Shown here one piece after another: positions 19,878 through 30,400 of a stretch of DNA of 64,000 bases. Source of the stretch: Lachancea mirantina. Lineage: Eukaryota; Ascomycota; Saccharomycetes; Saccharomycetales; Saccharomycetaceae. The notes under the pieces were generated by a model. It saw only the letters and a program-made list of their open reading frames with translations, was not told where the DNA came from and searched no databases. The position numbers and the translations under genes were made by a program. Within the stretch, counting starts at the first letter, position 1. Every line of letters begins with the position of its first letter. The stretch spans positions 62,001-126,000 of the forward strand of contig LT598462.1 in assembly GCA_900074745.1 (NCBI GenBank), read 5' to 3'.

Positions 19878-21241
19878 ACCCGACGTCGCACTACTGGAAG
19901 GCGAACTTCCACCCAAGATAAAGCTCTGTATATCCTTTAAACAGAATAGTTGGTCACCTTAATAATCAAGTGATCCGGTGTGGAAGCAGCTCCTATTTAA
20001 TCAGAGCTCTAATAAGATCACGGTCATGTGACCTCATCTGATGGTTTTTAAAGGCGGGTTTCGCCGGCCACGCTGAAAGTAAGTCGATAGAACCAACCAG
20101 TTTGAAAGGTTTCATGAAAACAAGCGCGAAACCTTACCGTACGAAAAAGTTTCGAATGTTTTTAAATAGATTTTGAATATTACATCAAATTGCCCGTTGA
20201 AATTTTACACGGGCGTGGGAACCTCTTATTTGCAAAACATTCCTAGATGCCCCTGTATCGTCATGGAATTTTGAAAAAACTCGCTGGTAAGCTGTGTTTC
20301 AAAGTGCGGGTTCCACATAATAGAGAAAGTCAAGGCTTTTTCAACCGCAGATTTCATTTTACAGGTTTAGGTAGCTGTCAAAAATAATTATTTCTGAAAT
20401 TGAAGTTATAAAGATTTAGATTGACATTAAACTGATATTTCCTTAACTTATACTGATCCTTCACTAAAGAAGACCAAATACTTCTTTTCTGTTCCTAATT
20501 TATAAAGTGCCCGACAATGCAAAGACCGTCAAGCTCTCTGCCAAATGACATGCCATACTGAGACTTTTTTTGATAATTTCAAGAAGCCAGTCTGTGACGT
20601 CAAGGACTTCCTGAAGAATACAGCTTCCGCCTTATCAGCCTTTTATCCAGTCCAGGCGATAGTTTATGCGTTTTTCAAAAAAATTCTCATCCTACATAGG
20701 TACAACTTGAAAGATTATTTCGTTTTTGGCAATTTCTCCAAGTCGCCGGAAACAGGCACATGCGCCCTATCAAACCCACAATGTCGTGTATACAGAATGC
20801 CTCTTTTCAAACCAAAATTTCGTCCCCCACGAAGTTCGTCTCTGAACTTAGTCTGTAATTTTTTCTGGCGCTGCTTAAGTAATTCACGTACATCTTAGCC
20901 GCGCTAACTACGATATAACTGATACATAAAGTCGGGAAGAAAGAATCGAGTAGCTCTTTGAATTAGAGTTTCGAGAAAAAATAGCTCGAAATTTAAGACA
21001 AGCTAACTTACGTCCTCATATGGTCGCCAATGGTCCGAGACCTTCCGCTTTCTAATAAGAAAATCGCAATTTTTATGTGTGGAATGATATAACCGAAATA
21101 TCCCGCGCGGCGTGGGATGAAAGAGAAGAACTCATGGAAACTACAAAACTATAAAAACGGGGTTTCAACTCTCCGCCAGAACGCTCAGTGATCTCTTTTA
21201 AACCCTACTGCGTGACCAATTGGGCGATAAAGACCAAAATT
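19878..21241. other. 1.36-kb intergenic region at a gene-order junction
   Basis: This region separates the start of the Fpk1/Kin82 gene from the start of DLD1 (divergent). The two genes are not neighbours in S. cerevisiae, so a chromosomal breakpoint lies here or nearby. tRNA genes or repeats often mark such points, but none was found. A 117-codon ATG frame (20545-20898) has no recognisable character and is taken as chance. CTATAAAAA near 21149 is a candidate DLD1 TATA box, and GCGTGGGATGA at 21110-21120 resembles the repeated motif upstream of the lactate-oxidase-type gene. Confidence 0.5.
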
Positions 21242-22957
21242 ATGACGATTAGGTTGCTATTTGAGTCGAGGTCGAGATTACTGTCATATTTGAAACCTTT
21301 GAAGGGATATCGAACATATTCGTTGCAAGCAAATCCCGTTAGCGCTCCGCCGACAAAATCCGCTCAATCGACATTTTTAGCCGGTTCAGCTTTTGGTAGT
21401 TTGCTTGGAGCAGGAGCGACATATTGGCTGTGGCAGGAGGAGGATGAAGAAGATACAGGTTCAACTTTGAAGTTGGAGGATCTGTCTCCGCCCCAGTACT
21501 GTAAAGATCCGCGCGAAGTCGGGGATGCAATAATTAAAATCAAAAAGATTTTGGGCAATAATCCTGACTCATTCACCGCCTCAGAGAGTGAGCTCAAGGA
21601 CCATTCGGACACTTATTTCAACACACACCATGCAAAACCGTCACAGAGACCCCACATTGTGGTTTTCCCCAAAAATACAGAAGAAGTTTCCGAAATTGTT
21701 AAGGTCTGTAATGAGCATACACTCCCCGTCATTCCTTTTTGTGGTGGTACATCTCTTGAGGGACATTTCATTTCGACTCGTGTTGGCTGTACTGTCATGA
21801 TCGATATGTCTAAATATATGAACCAGATTATCAAATTAAACAAGGAAGATCTTGATGTTGAAGTCCAAGCTGGTGTTCCATGGGAGGATTTGAATGATTA
21901 TCTCCGAGACAATGGGCTATTGTTCGGATGTGATCCAGGTCCTGGTGCGCAAATCGGCGGATGCATCGCCAATTCTTGCTCGGGGACAAAAGCCTTCAAA
22001 TATGGAACGATGAAGGAGAACGTGGTTAACATCACCGCTGTGCTTGCCGATGGAACCATTATCAAGACGAAGAAAAGGCCCAGAAAATCTTCTGCAGGCT
22101 ACAATTTGAATGGGTTGTTAATCGGTTCCGAGGGAACCCTCGCGATTGTCACCGAAGCCACAGTTAAATGTCATGTCAAACCTGTTGAAGAAACGATAGT
22201 TGTTGCCTCATTTCCAAAGGTTGGAAATGCCGCTGCGTGTACTTCTCATCTGATTCAGGAGGGCATCGCCCCCAACGCGATGGAACTTTTAGACGATAAC
22301 ATGATGGATATCATCAATAAGGGTGGCGCTACGTATAGAACCGATTGGAAAGTTGCTCCGACTGTCTTTTTCAAGATTGGTGGTCGAAACGAGAATATCA
22401 TCAATGAAGTCATAAATCAAGTTCAAAGCACCGCTGAGAAATACGGGTGCCACGAATTCGAGTATGCCAAGAACGATGATGAGAAAATGGAGCTCTGGGA
22501 AGCAAGAAAAGTCGCTCTTTGGTCCGTCATCAACGCAGGAAAGGAAAAGGATCCGAACGCTAACGTCTGGACTACAGATGTTGCCGTACCTCTTTCCAAC
22601 TTTTCCAAGGTTATAGAAACAACAAAGGAGGAAATGAACAAGAGCGGATTAATCAATGCTATTGTTGGCCACACTGGCGACGGCAATTTTCATGCTTTTA
22701 TTGTTTACAATGACAACGAAAGGGCCAAGGCTGAGAAAATTGTCGAAAACATGGTAAAGAGAGCCATTGACGCCGATGGAACATGTACCGGCGAGCATGG
22801 AGTTGGGATAGGAAAAAGAATGTTTCTTTTGGAGGAACTGGGGGATGCGCCCGTGGACTTCATGCGTCGCATAAAGCTCGCAGTGGATCCAAAAAGAATT
22901 CTGAACCCTGATAAAATATTCAAAATTGATCCCCACGACGACAATGACCATACTTGA
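21242..22957 (+). CDS. DLD1: Mitochondrial D-lactate dehydrogenase (cytochrome c)
   Basis: The 571-residue flavoprotein matches S. cerevisiae Dld1 (587). The ATG at 21242 is chosen; an upstream GTG in frame is ignored. The N-terminus is basic (RLLFESRSRLLSYLKPLKGYRTYS), a mitochondrial presequence, followed by a hydrophobic anchor near residues 43-64 (LAGSAFGSLLGAGATYWLW). The FAD-binding PCMH domain starts around 137 with PHIVVFPKNTEEVSEIV and includes PFCGGTSLEGH and GSEGTLAIVTEA. The C-terminal FAD-oxidase domain has GHTGDGNFHAFIVY and GTCTGEHGVGIGKR. The enzyme oxidises D-lactate to pyruvate on the outer face of the inner membrane and reduces cytochrome c. An enzyme likely to act on L-lactate is encoded 15 kb away at 37992-39212. 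Confidence 0.96.
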   Translation: MTIRLLFESRSRLLSYLKPLKGYRTYSLQANPVSAPPTKSAQSTFLAGSAFGSLLGAGATYWLWQEEDEEDTGSTLKLEDLSPPQYCKDPREVGDAIIKIKKILGNNPDSFTASESELKDHSDTYFNTHHAKPSQRPHIVVFPKNTEEVSEIVKVCNEHTLPVIPFCGGTSLEGHFISTRVGCTVMIDMSKYMNQIIKLNKEDLDVEVQAGVPWEDLNDYLRDNGLLFGCDPGPGAQIGGCIANSCSGTKAFKYGTMKENVVNITAVLADGTIIKTKKRPRKSSAGYNLNGLLIGSEGTLAIVTEATVKCHVKPVEETIVVASFPKVGNAAACTSHLIQEGIAPNAMELLDDNMMDIINKGGATYRTDWKVAPTVFFKIGGRNENIINEVINQVQSTAEKYGCHEFEYAKNDDEKMELWEARKVALWSVINAGKEKDPNANVWTTDVAVPLSNFSKVIETTKEEMNKSGLINAIVGHTGDGNFHAFIVYNDNERAKAEKIVENMVKRAIDADGTCTGEHGVGIGKRMFLLEELGDAPVDFMRRIKLAVDPKRILNPDKIFKIDPHDDNDHT

Positions 22958-23324
22958 CGGAACTTGTGCGAATCCCCATACCCCTCTGCTCTTTTTCTCT
23001 GTACATTAAAAATCTATATTCCCACTCACATTTAAGCGCCTTCTGTCGTTTTCACCTTCAAGTGCCCAACACAATTGGAATTGATAGAGAGAACATGATA
23101 GTCCTTTTGGATTTGTATCGCGTAATCATACTACTACTAATAAATATTCTTGCAACTTGTCCAAATCTTTATGAGATCTCTTAGATTTAACTATGTGAGA
23201 AATTGGTGTTTTCTTTTATGTGAAATTGATAGCCTAATATAGCTCCCAACTTATTTAAGGTGACTAAGATCCGCACCAATTTACCTCGGTAAGAATTCTG
23301 AATCCTGGCGGAGGTGTTGTCCGT
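22958..23324. promoter_or_regulatory. DLD1 3' end and PTC6 upstream region
   Basis: This 367-base tandem intergenic spacer is AT-rich. I see no convincing gene or recognised motif in it. Confidence 0.4.
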
Positions 23325-24788
23325 ATGGGAAAAGCTCAAGCTCACATCTATCTCAAGCCAGCAAATGAGGTACTCCACAAAGCGCTGAGAGTAAACAATG
23401 CCATTACAACTACTTCGCCCAAGCATTCTATTCAAGGTGCACAGCCCATGCTGCGGGTTCTCCTGAACAAGTTTCCGTCTTTTATAGGACATGCAGGAAG
23501 CAGGATCAGTCGTAGATATAATGAGGACACTTATTCGATCAATTTACTAAAGTTGCCGGCAACGGGTGCGGAGATGAACTGTTTAAAGAATAAGAATATT
23601 GATAACAAAGAAGAGGTTTGGCACAACGAATTGCCATTGAAAAAGAACATTTTGAACTTATCGGTATTTGATGGACATGGTGGTGATCGTGTATCCAAGC
23701 TGCTGGCCAGCGAACTTCACAATCGGATTATCGATACGTACCCATCTAAAGCTGCTTTCTTCGCATTATTAAAGCAATATAAGGACAACGTAGGCGGCGA
23801 ATATTGGGATCGCATATACGAGAAGCGCGATACTTATTACAAGAAATTCATTGCTAGTTGTAACACTAAGGAAGAACAGGTTTTGTTCAAGTCAGGCAAA
23901 GCATCAGAATCGGGACCTAGAATGATTTTTGATAAATGGGGCAATATTATCGATAAAACTAGTTTGCTTAACGAGAATGAGAGACTGAGACTCTTCATGT
24001 CTTTTCTCAAACTGGATTTCACAGAATGCTGCGGATATGAGCAAGAACCATCAATGAGCGAGAGAACCGAAGCCAAATTTTCCAGTGGATCCACTGCCTC
24101 AAGTGTCTTCATCACGTCTTATGACGAAGCGGATTCCTTTGATGAGTCTTTTTTTGTAAATCCGCAAGGGCTTTTGAAGCTCGTTGTTACCCAAGTGGGA
24201 GACGCAAAAATTATATTGTGCGACAAAAACGGTATCGCGCATAGCCTTACAAAAGTGCACCATCCGACATCATTGCGGGAATCGCGTCGCCTTGGTGGAA
24301 ATTTTCAGACTGATTCCTTTGGTGACACGCGTTTTTTGAACAATTTCTCCAACACAAGGTCCTTTGGCGACAGAGTCGGCAAGAAAGACGGACTGTCAGC
24401 CGAGCCAGATATTTATTCCTATTTGATCGGTAGCTCTATGTCGCTGCCACACTCAGAGATCACCAAGCTGCAGTTTGGCGGTGACGAATGTTTTATTTGT
24501 CTTGTAACCGATGGAGTGTCAGATTTATTAACGGATCAGGAAATTGTTGATCTCATCACTTCAACGGTGAACAACAGGGGCCTGAAAACGGCATCACCGC
24601 AGTATGTGGCAGATGAAGTAATCAAGTACATTGCCGCAATAGCCAACCGAGATGCTGATAATTCTACATGCCTGGTGCTTCGGCTTCCAAATTGGGGCAA
24701 CTGGCCCGTGATAGACAGAACTGGACGGTCAAGGGAGGAAAAGCTAATGATGAGCTCTCAGGGAGGAAGTGAAAGGTTGAACGTTTAG
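23325..24788 (+). CDS. PTC6: PP2C-type protein phosphatase Ptc6 (Aup1)
   Basis: The 487-residue protein is a metal-dependent PP2C phosphatase. It shows RYNEDTYSI (metal-binding Glu/Asp near 67-68), SVFDGHGGD near residues 114-121, VTQVGDAKIILC and CFICLVTDGVSDLL. A long insertion with Ser-rich and DDS-like acidic stretches lies in the middle of the domain. S. cerevisiae Ptc6/Aup1 is a mitochondrial phosphatase tied to mitophagy and pyruvate dehydrogenase regulation. Two starts are possible: ATG 23325 (used here) and ATG 23448, 41 codons later. The longer form is preferred because AHIYLKPANEV resembles the N-terminus I recall for the S. cerevisiae protein. In S. cerevisiae PTC6 precedes SRB8; here RSM19 and DBP6 lie between them. 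Confidence 0.88.
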   Translation: MGKAQAHIYLKPANEVLHKALRVNNAITTTSPKHSIQGAQPMLRVLLNKFPSFIGHAGSRISRRYNEDTYSINLLKLPATGAEMNCLKNKNIDNKEEVWHNELPLKKNILNLSVFDGHGGDRVSKLLASELHNRIIDTYPSKAAFFALLKQYKDNVGGEYWDRIYEKRDTYYKKFIASCNTKEEQVLFKSGKASESGPRMIFDKWGNIIDKTSLLNENERLRLFMSFLKLDFTECCGYEQEPSMSERTEAKFSSGSTASSVFITSYDEADSFDESFFVNPQGLLKLVVTQVGDAKIILCDKNGIAHSLTKVHHPTSLRESRRLGGNFQTDSFGDTRFLNNFSNTRSFGDRVGKKDGLSAEPDIYSYLIGSSMSLPHSEITKLQFGGDECFICLVTDGVSDLLTDQEIVDLITSTVNNRGLKTASPQYVADEVIKYIAAIANRDADNSTCLVLRLPNWGNWPVIDRTGRSREEKLMMSSQGGSERLNV

Positions 24789-24855
24789 CGTTTTTGGTAA
24801 ATGCATCATTCAATTGAAACTATGTACAAGAAGGCAGTTGCGGATGTGTCTCCCA

Positions 24856-25137
<282 letters not shown>

Positions 25138-25200
25138 TTATAATTTGATACTAAGACCAGCCTTTCATGTACTAGCTCTCTTTATGTTATTCAATTTTCC

Positions 25201-25242
25201 AAAAATTTTTCAGAAAATATTCTTCTGATTTCGAGCGATGAG
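25201..25242. promoter_or_regulatory. RRPE and PAC ribosome-biogenesis motifs before DBP6
   Basis: AAAAATTTTTCA at 25201-25212 is the reverse complement of the RRPE consensus TGAAAAATTTT. GCGATGAG at 25235-25242 is the PAC core. The pair, in this spacing and within 100 bases of the start codon, is the standard promoter of yeast ribosome-biogenesis genes, bound by Stb3 and Dot6/Tod6. DBP6 is such a gene. The same DNA is also the upstream region of RSM19. Confidence 0.75.
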
Positions 25243-25294
25243 CATCTCAAAATTACCAATTTAGACAAGGTCCGAATCTATAGCGTCTCGATCA

Positions 25295-27205
25295 ATGTTT
25301 GCAGCTCGGTTTGACCCAACGAAACCTTTGGTGAGAACCGAAGAGAAAAAAGTTATTTTAGACTCGGTTTTACCTGCCAAGCGAACGAACGAGGTTCTTG
25401 ATTCTTCACCTACCGATGACGAACAAGATGGGGCAAGCGAGAAGGAAGAAAATACCGGGGAAGAAACCGAGGGAGAGAGTTCGACAAATGAAAGCGGTGA
25501 GATACATTTGGAAAACATGGGAGAAGATGATATGTCCGGGGATGACGATGAATCCGACAAGCATGCATCTGTGTTAAACAGATTTCACAATACGCTGAAA
25601 ATGCAGGACACACAATTAAATGAAGATTACGATCATGAGGAAAGTGATGGTGAGGAAAACAGCCGTCATGATTCAAGTCATCATTTAGTTCCAATACCAC
25701 AACCCAAAAAGGTCAGAAATCTTACACTGAACTCCCAGGAAGCGAGAACACAGGAGATGGCTGTAGCTTGGCACGACTTCGTCAAGGTCGTTTATGATCC
25801 ATCTATGGTCAAAGCATTCAAGTCGTACGGCCACTTTTTGGACTCAGCAATTTTAGCGAATTTGGAAGCGCAGTTGCTCCAAAGCACTTTTCCCGTACAG
25901 ACAGCAATTCTGGATGCCCTTCTGCCGTCGCTTTTCTTTCAACAGGCGAATTCCAAATCGTGCTTTCCGAAGAAAGTTGGAGATGTATTGGTAAATGCAT
26001 CTACAGGTTCAGGAAAAACGCTGGCGTATTGCCTGCCTGTGGTCCAGAGTTTGTTCAGACGCACCGTGAACCGTTTAAGGTGTCTGATACTTGTACCGAC
26101 GAAAATCTTGATTAGTCAAGTGTATCAAACGATGATCAAACTTACAAGAGGGACCAGCCTCATTGTTGCCATGTCTAAGCTAGAAAACTCTCTCAAAGAA
26201 GAACATAAAAAATTTGAGTCCCAGGAACCTGATATCCTCATTATTACTCCAGGACGTCTGGTCGATCATCTCGAACTTCGAAGCTTTAATGTGAAAAACC
26301 TGAAGTTTCTTGTTCTAGATGAGGCGGATAGGCTCCTGAATCAATCATTTCAAAATTGGTGTTCCGTTTTGATAACTCACTTGAAAAGAGAGAAACCAAA
26401 TGGCGCGGCGAAAAACGTTGTCAAAATGGTATTTAGTGCCACACTGACTTCCAATACCGAAAAGCTTCACAACCTCAACCTTAACAAACCACGCTTGTTC
26501 TTAATGGACACCGTCAAACTTTATCATCTACCGCGGCTACTACAAGAATACAATTTTAGTATTCCGTCTGCTAAAAACTTCGCGAAGCCTTTATATGCCC
26601 TACGCCTGATCATCTCTATGAGCAAAGAGCCCTTCCGCGTTCTCATGTTCGTAAGAAGCAATCAAGCCTCGATGAGATTAGCTGCTCTTTTTGAAATTAT
26701 GATGCAAACGCCTTTGGGAAGTGCGCGTAAGATCAAGATTTCGTCTATCAACTCTAACAATTCCAAAGGACACAATAGAAAGCTTATTCAAGCATTTGCC
26801 TCGGCAAACGCGAACGAGAGCGCTCAAGGTGCACAAGTTATGATTTGTACAGATCTGATGTCCCGTGGTGTAGACATAAGCAAGGTCTCCCATGTTGTCA
26901 ATTACGATTTGCCAATTTCGTCACAGCAGTATGTACACCGCTGTGGAAGAACTGCGAGAGCCCACGAAAGCGGCATTGCCATAAATCTACTTGTTGGCAA
27001 AGGAGAAAGAAAATTTTGGGAAGATCAAATAAATGTGGATTTGAGCAGAGATGTTGACGGTTGCCAGGTAAGATCAACCAACGAGAGAGATAACGATAAT
27101 GAGATTTTGAGCCTCAGCAAGGAGGATGAACAAGTTTATAGAAATTGTCTCGGAAGCCTGAAAAGTGTAGCATTCACGTCCGAGCATAATTCAGCCAAAA
27201 CGTAA
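25295..27205 (+). CDS. DBP6: ATP-dependent RNA helicase Dbp6
   Basis: The 636-residue DEAD-box protein matches Dbp6 (629 in S. cerevisiae), starting MFAARFDPTKP like MFASRFDP. An acidic, disordered N-terminus of about 130 residues leads to the helicase core. The Q motif region has FPVQTAILDALLPS, motif I ASTGSGKT near 234, motif II DEAD near 341, motif III SAT near 382 and motif VI HRCGRTAR near 548. Dbp6 acts early in 60S subunit assembly with Rsa3, Dbp9 and Nop8. RRPE and PAC motifs in its promoter agree with this. An AT microsatellite begins just after its stop codon. Confidence 0.96.
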   Translation: MFAARFDPTKPLVRTEEKKVILDSVLPAKRTNEVLDSSPTDDEQDGASEKEENTGEETEGESSTNESGEIHLENMGEDDMSGDDDESDKHASVLNRFHNTLKMQDTQLNEDYDHEESDGEENSRHDSSHHLVPIPQPKKVRNLTLNSQEARTQEMAVAWHDFVKVVYDPSMVKAFKSYGHFLDSAILANLEAQLLQSTFPVQTAILDALLPSLFFQQANSKSCFPKKVGDVLVNASTGSGKTLAYCLPVVQSLFRRTVNRLRCLILVPTKILISQVYQTMIKLTRGTSLIVAMSKLENSLKEEHKKFESQEPDILIITPGRLVDHLELRSFNVKNLKFLVLDEADRLLNQSFQNWCSVLITHLKREKPNGAAKNVVKMVFSATLTSNTEKLHNLNLNKPRLFLMDTVKLYHLPRLLQEYNFSIPSAKNFAKPLYALRLIISMSKEPFRVLMFVRSNQASMRLAALFEIMMQTPLGSARKIKISSINSNNSKGHNRKLIQAFASANANESAQGAQVMICTDLMSRGVDISKVSHVVNYDLPISSQQYVHRCGRTARAHESGIAINLLVGKGERKFWEDQINVDLSRDVDGCQVRSTNERDNDNEILSLSKEDEQVYRNCLGSLKSVAFTSEHNSAKT

Positions 27206-27209
27206 GCAT

Positions 27210-27212
<3 letters not shown>

Positions 27213-27241
<29 letters not shown>
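27213..27241. repeat. AT dinucleotide microsatellite after DBP6
   Basis: About 14 AT units begin 8 bases after the DBP6 stop codon and end 172 bases before the SRB8 start. The tract lies where DBP6 3'-end processing signals are expected. Confidence 0.9.
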
Positions 27242-27244
<3 letters not shown>

Positions 27245-27412
27245 TATTAGCTGGTCATTTTATCTTTGATTTTCTATAGCGTAAGAGGTGAAACAGTTGG
27301 AGCTTCAACTAGTTTGAAAAACATCCAGCTGACTTTGAAAACGCTTATCTTATGGGAAAAGTGAGGGCAGATTAGCTGTAAATTGTATGTCATCTTTCGA
27401 GATCTCATCTCA

Positions 27413-30400
27413 ATGATACCAAATAAATGTCTTTTGAGTCCGCCCGAAGACCTTCACTCGCTGACGAGGCCAAACTCCACTCAGATTTATCCCGATTTTA
27501 GTCCTTGGACTCACACTCAATTAGAAGATAAAATCCTGATCAGTTCAGTTTCCAGAGGCTATTATAATAGTGCTAAGGTCAATTTCGAGAGTATATCTGC
27601 AAGGTCATCCTTACAGGAGTCACTTTCGGCGATTTCTGAAGGCTTGGCAGATCGATTTACAGAAATTGTACACATTAGGGAAGAGGAGATAAATAAAATT
27701 TCTGGAATATCAAAGAGAGATGGTAAAGTGCGGTTTGATATACTCTGTGGGCCGGGATTTTCGCTGCCGACACGCGTTACGTTAACTGATCATCGCAGAG
27801 AGCTTTGGCTTCAAGAAGTAAGCAATCCACATTCATCACTGTTAGCAGTTTCGCGTACTGTGCCTCAAATACTGAAGCGCAGATATGTTCTGGAGCAGTG
27901 TTGTACAAAGCAGATTCCAATATTTAAAGCTGTATGGCTCATAAGATGCAGCTTCTCCATGGAATGGAAAATAATGATGACCAAGCACAAAGCTCAATCA
28001 TCCGATCAAGTATGTGCAAAGCTTTACAAAGAGTGGACCGGAAGTATTGTTCACATTTTAGAGAGACTTGTTTTTGAAATGACACAGTACTCTGGAGACG
28101 CATCTCAACTCAAGGCATGGAAAAAGCGAAGTTCGTACTTTTTAAAATTACTGGGCAATTGTTACACTCTGCAACTATTGGATCGCAATATTTTCCATCA
28201 CTGGCTAGCAGAATTGTTAGGAAAAGTGGAAAACTTCGAATGCTTGCCACTCACGCTACATATTGCCTCTATCTTCTGGGATGGCATTTGCCAAACTACC
28301 GAATCAAATTCTACTTCCGAGGGTCTCTTTCTGGTGAGTAAAGTGACAAAGGCTCTCTTGCACAAGTACTACCTCATCTCTCGCAGCAGATCCATGCTTA
28401 ACGATGAACAATATCTCATAAACGATGTTAAGAAGAATGCCAAGATTGAGTCAGCCCTTCTGAAAAAAATGAAGAGCATGATCTTGCAAATCTTTCACGA
28501 ACAGTCTATGGAAGCATTTATCATGCCAAATAGCAATTGGGATCTTTACAAACCTTGTCTTTATGAGATCTTAAATATTGACAAAGTGAGGAACCTGGAG
28601 GGAGATTGGGGCAACGAACACAAGAAGCTAGAGTTGATCGTTTTCCGAAACGACTCTTTGAAATTTGATGGGATCCCTGATAACAGCTTCGGCACTCCAG
28701 AGCCGGTAAGAAATAGCTTTGAAGGCATTAATGGCCTATTTGTGACCAATTTTCATTTGAAACTTAAAAAAGTGGATTGCGAGCTCACTGATTTACTAGA
28801 TTTCAATTCGCCCTGTGATGACTGGCTGTTTTATGCCGAGAACAAGCTCAATAGAATTGGTCAAATCGTACAGATGATACTATGGGCTGTTCATCCATCT
28901 CGAAGATCGCATTATGAGGCTAGCTACCTTGTGGCAAAAATAATGTTATTGAAGATGAATTCACAAGATAGCTTTCAAGAGCATAATATCGAGGATATAG
29001 TATGGGCTTTAATCTTCAGGTTTGCAAGAATACCTCAAGATGAATTTCAGACGCACGTCAACATCAATAAATTGCACCAGATATTAAACATTCTGATCGG
29101 CTATGGATTAATAAAAGTACCAACCTACATTCGAAAAATTATAAGCTCTGGGATATTATACTTGGCTTCTTCTGAGGACAAGTTTTTTCATTGCAGGCTT
29201 CTCATTAACCTCAAGATTTCTCCTCTAATGAGAAGCCAATACAATATGGTGCTCAAAAATGTCATGGAATATGATTCCACTTATTTCGAGCAGAATAACT
29301 ATGAAGAGCTTCTTATTATGTTAGAAAGCGCCAAAGACTCCCTACTGAGTAATGAATACGATTTCGTGAAAATAGTGCCATTTAGCGTAAAATTTATGTG
29401 CTCTGAATGGTATCTCAATCTAATATGTTCTCCTGGCGACGACATGCTTCCACAAATTGAGAAAGAAGACATTTTGGAAAAGTACAACATATTTTGCGAT
29501 AAGCTGAAGGAATTCAATCATTTCTATAAATGGGTTGAGTTTATCACTTATCATCAGCTTTTAACGGACCTTGAGTCCCTAGAATGCTTGGCTGATATCC
29601 TAATGAATCATGAACGTTTGTTTTCTCTTCTCATCAATGACCAGATTTTGATGATGAAAACACTGATTCATTTGTATACCAAAAGCATGGCAACCCAAGA
29701 GTCAAACTTTCCTCAACTTTACGAGTTCTCACCATTGTGGAAGTTCTTTACGAAGAAGTTTCAATACGCTTTAGACATGGATCCTGATTTGCATATTTGC
29801 TTAACTGAGGTTTGTGAGGGAGAAAAGGCAGCAATAGAACAGCTCAAGAAATCACAAGATTTAACAATAAAACTTTACGCATCGTTGCGCCAAGACTCTT
29901 GTTTGCTCAATTCTGATAACACCCATTTCAGTTTTGCCAGCATATTTCAACAAAATTTAAAGAGCATTTTCAACACGAAAGATAGGTCTTCCTTGGTTTT
30001 AGCCAAGCGTTCACTAAGATTGCTGTTTCTGGCTAATCCAAACGACTATAAAAAATTCATGTCGGTCTATCTCAAAAGGAGAAATTTCAAGCTTAGTGAT
30101 TTAATATTCCTCATATCAGCAAAGCTCATGTCATTCGAACTTATCAATAACGTTCTCGGCGAACAGTACCTAACAAAACTACTTAAAGATGGAGATGGGG
30201 CCATCAGCGTCTCATACCAGTTACTGAAAACGAAATTCATTAACCATAATTTCAAATTTGTCCTTAAGCTGTGTTCTGGACCTTCAACCTTTGATTTTGA
30301 GTTATTTGATTATCTGGTTCTCAAACACAACTGCTCTATATCAAAGCGTCGACAGATATCTTACACCTTTTATCAATTAATGTCCAATTTAATGGAACCC

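Noticed and set aside
20545-20898. 117-codon ATG frame between FPK1 and DLD1
   Set aside because: No family resemblance, no domain, mixed composition of non-coding type; likely chance at a gene-order junction.
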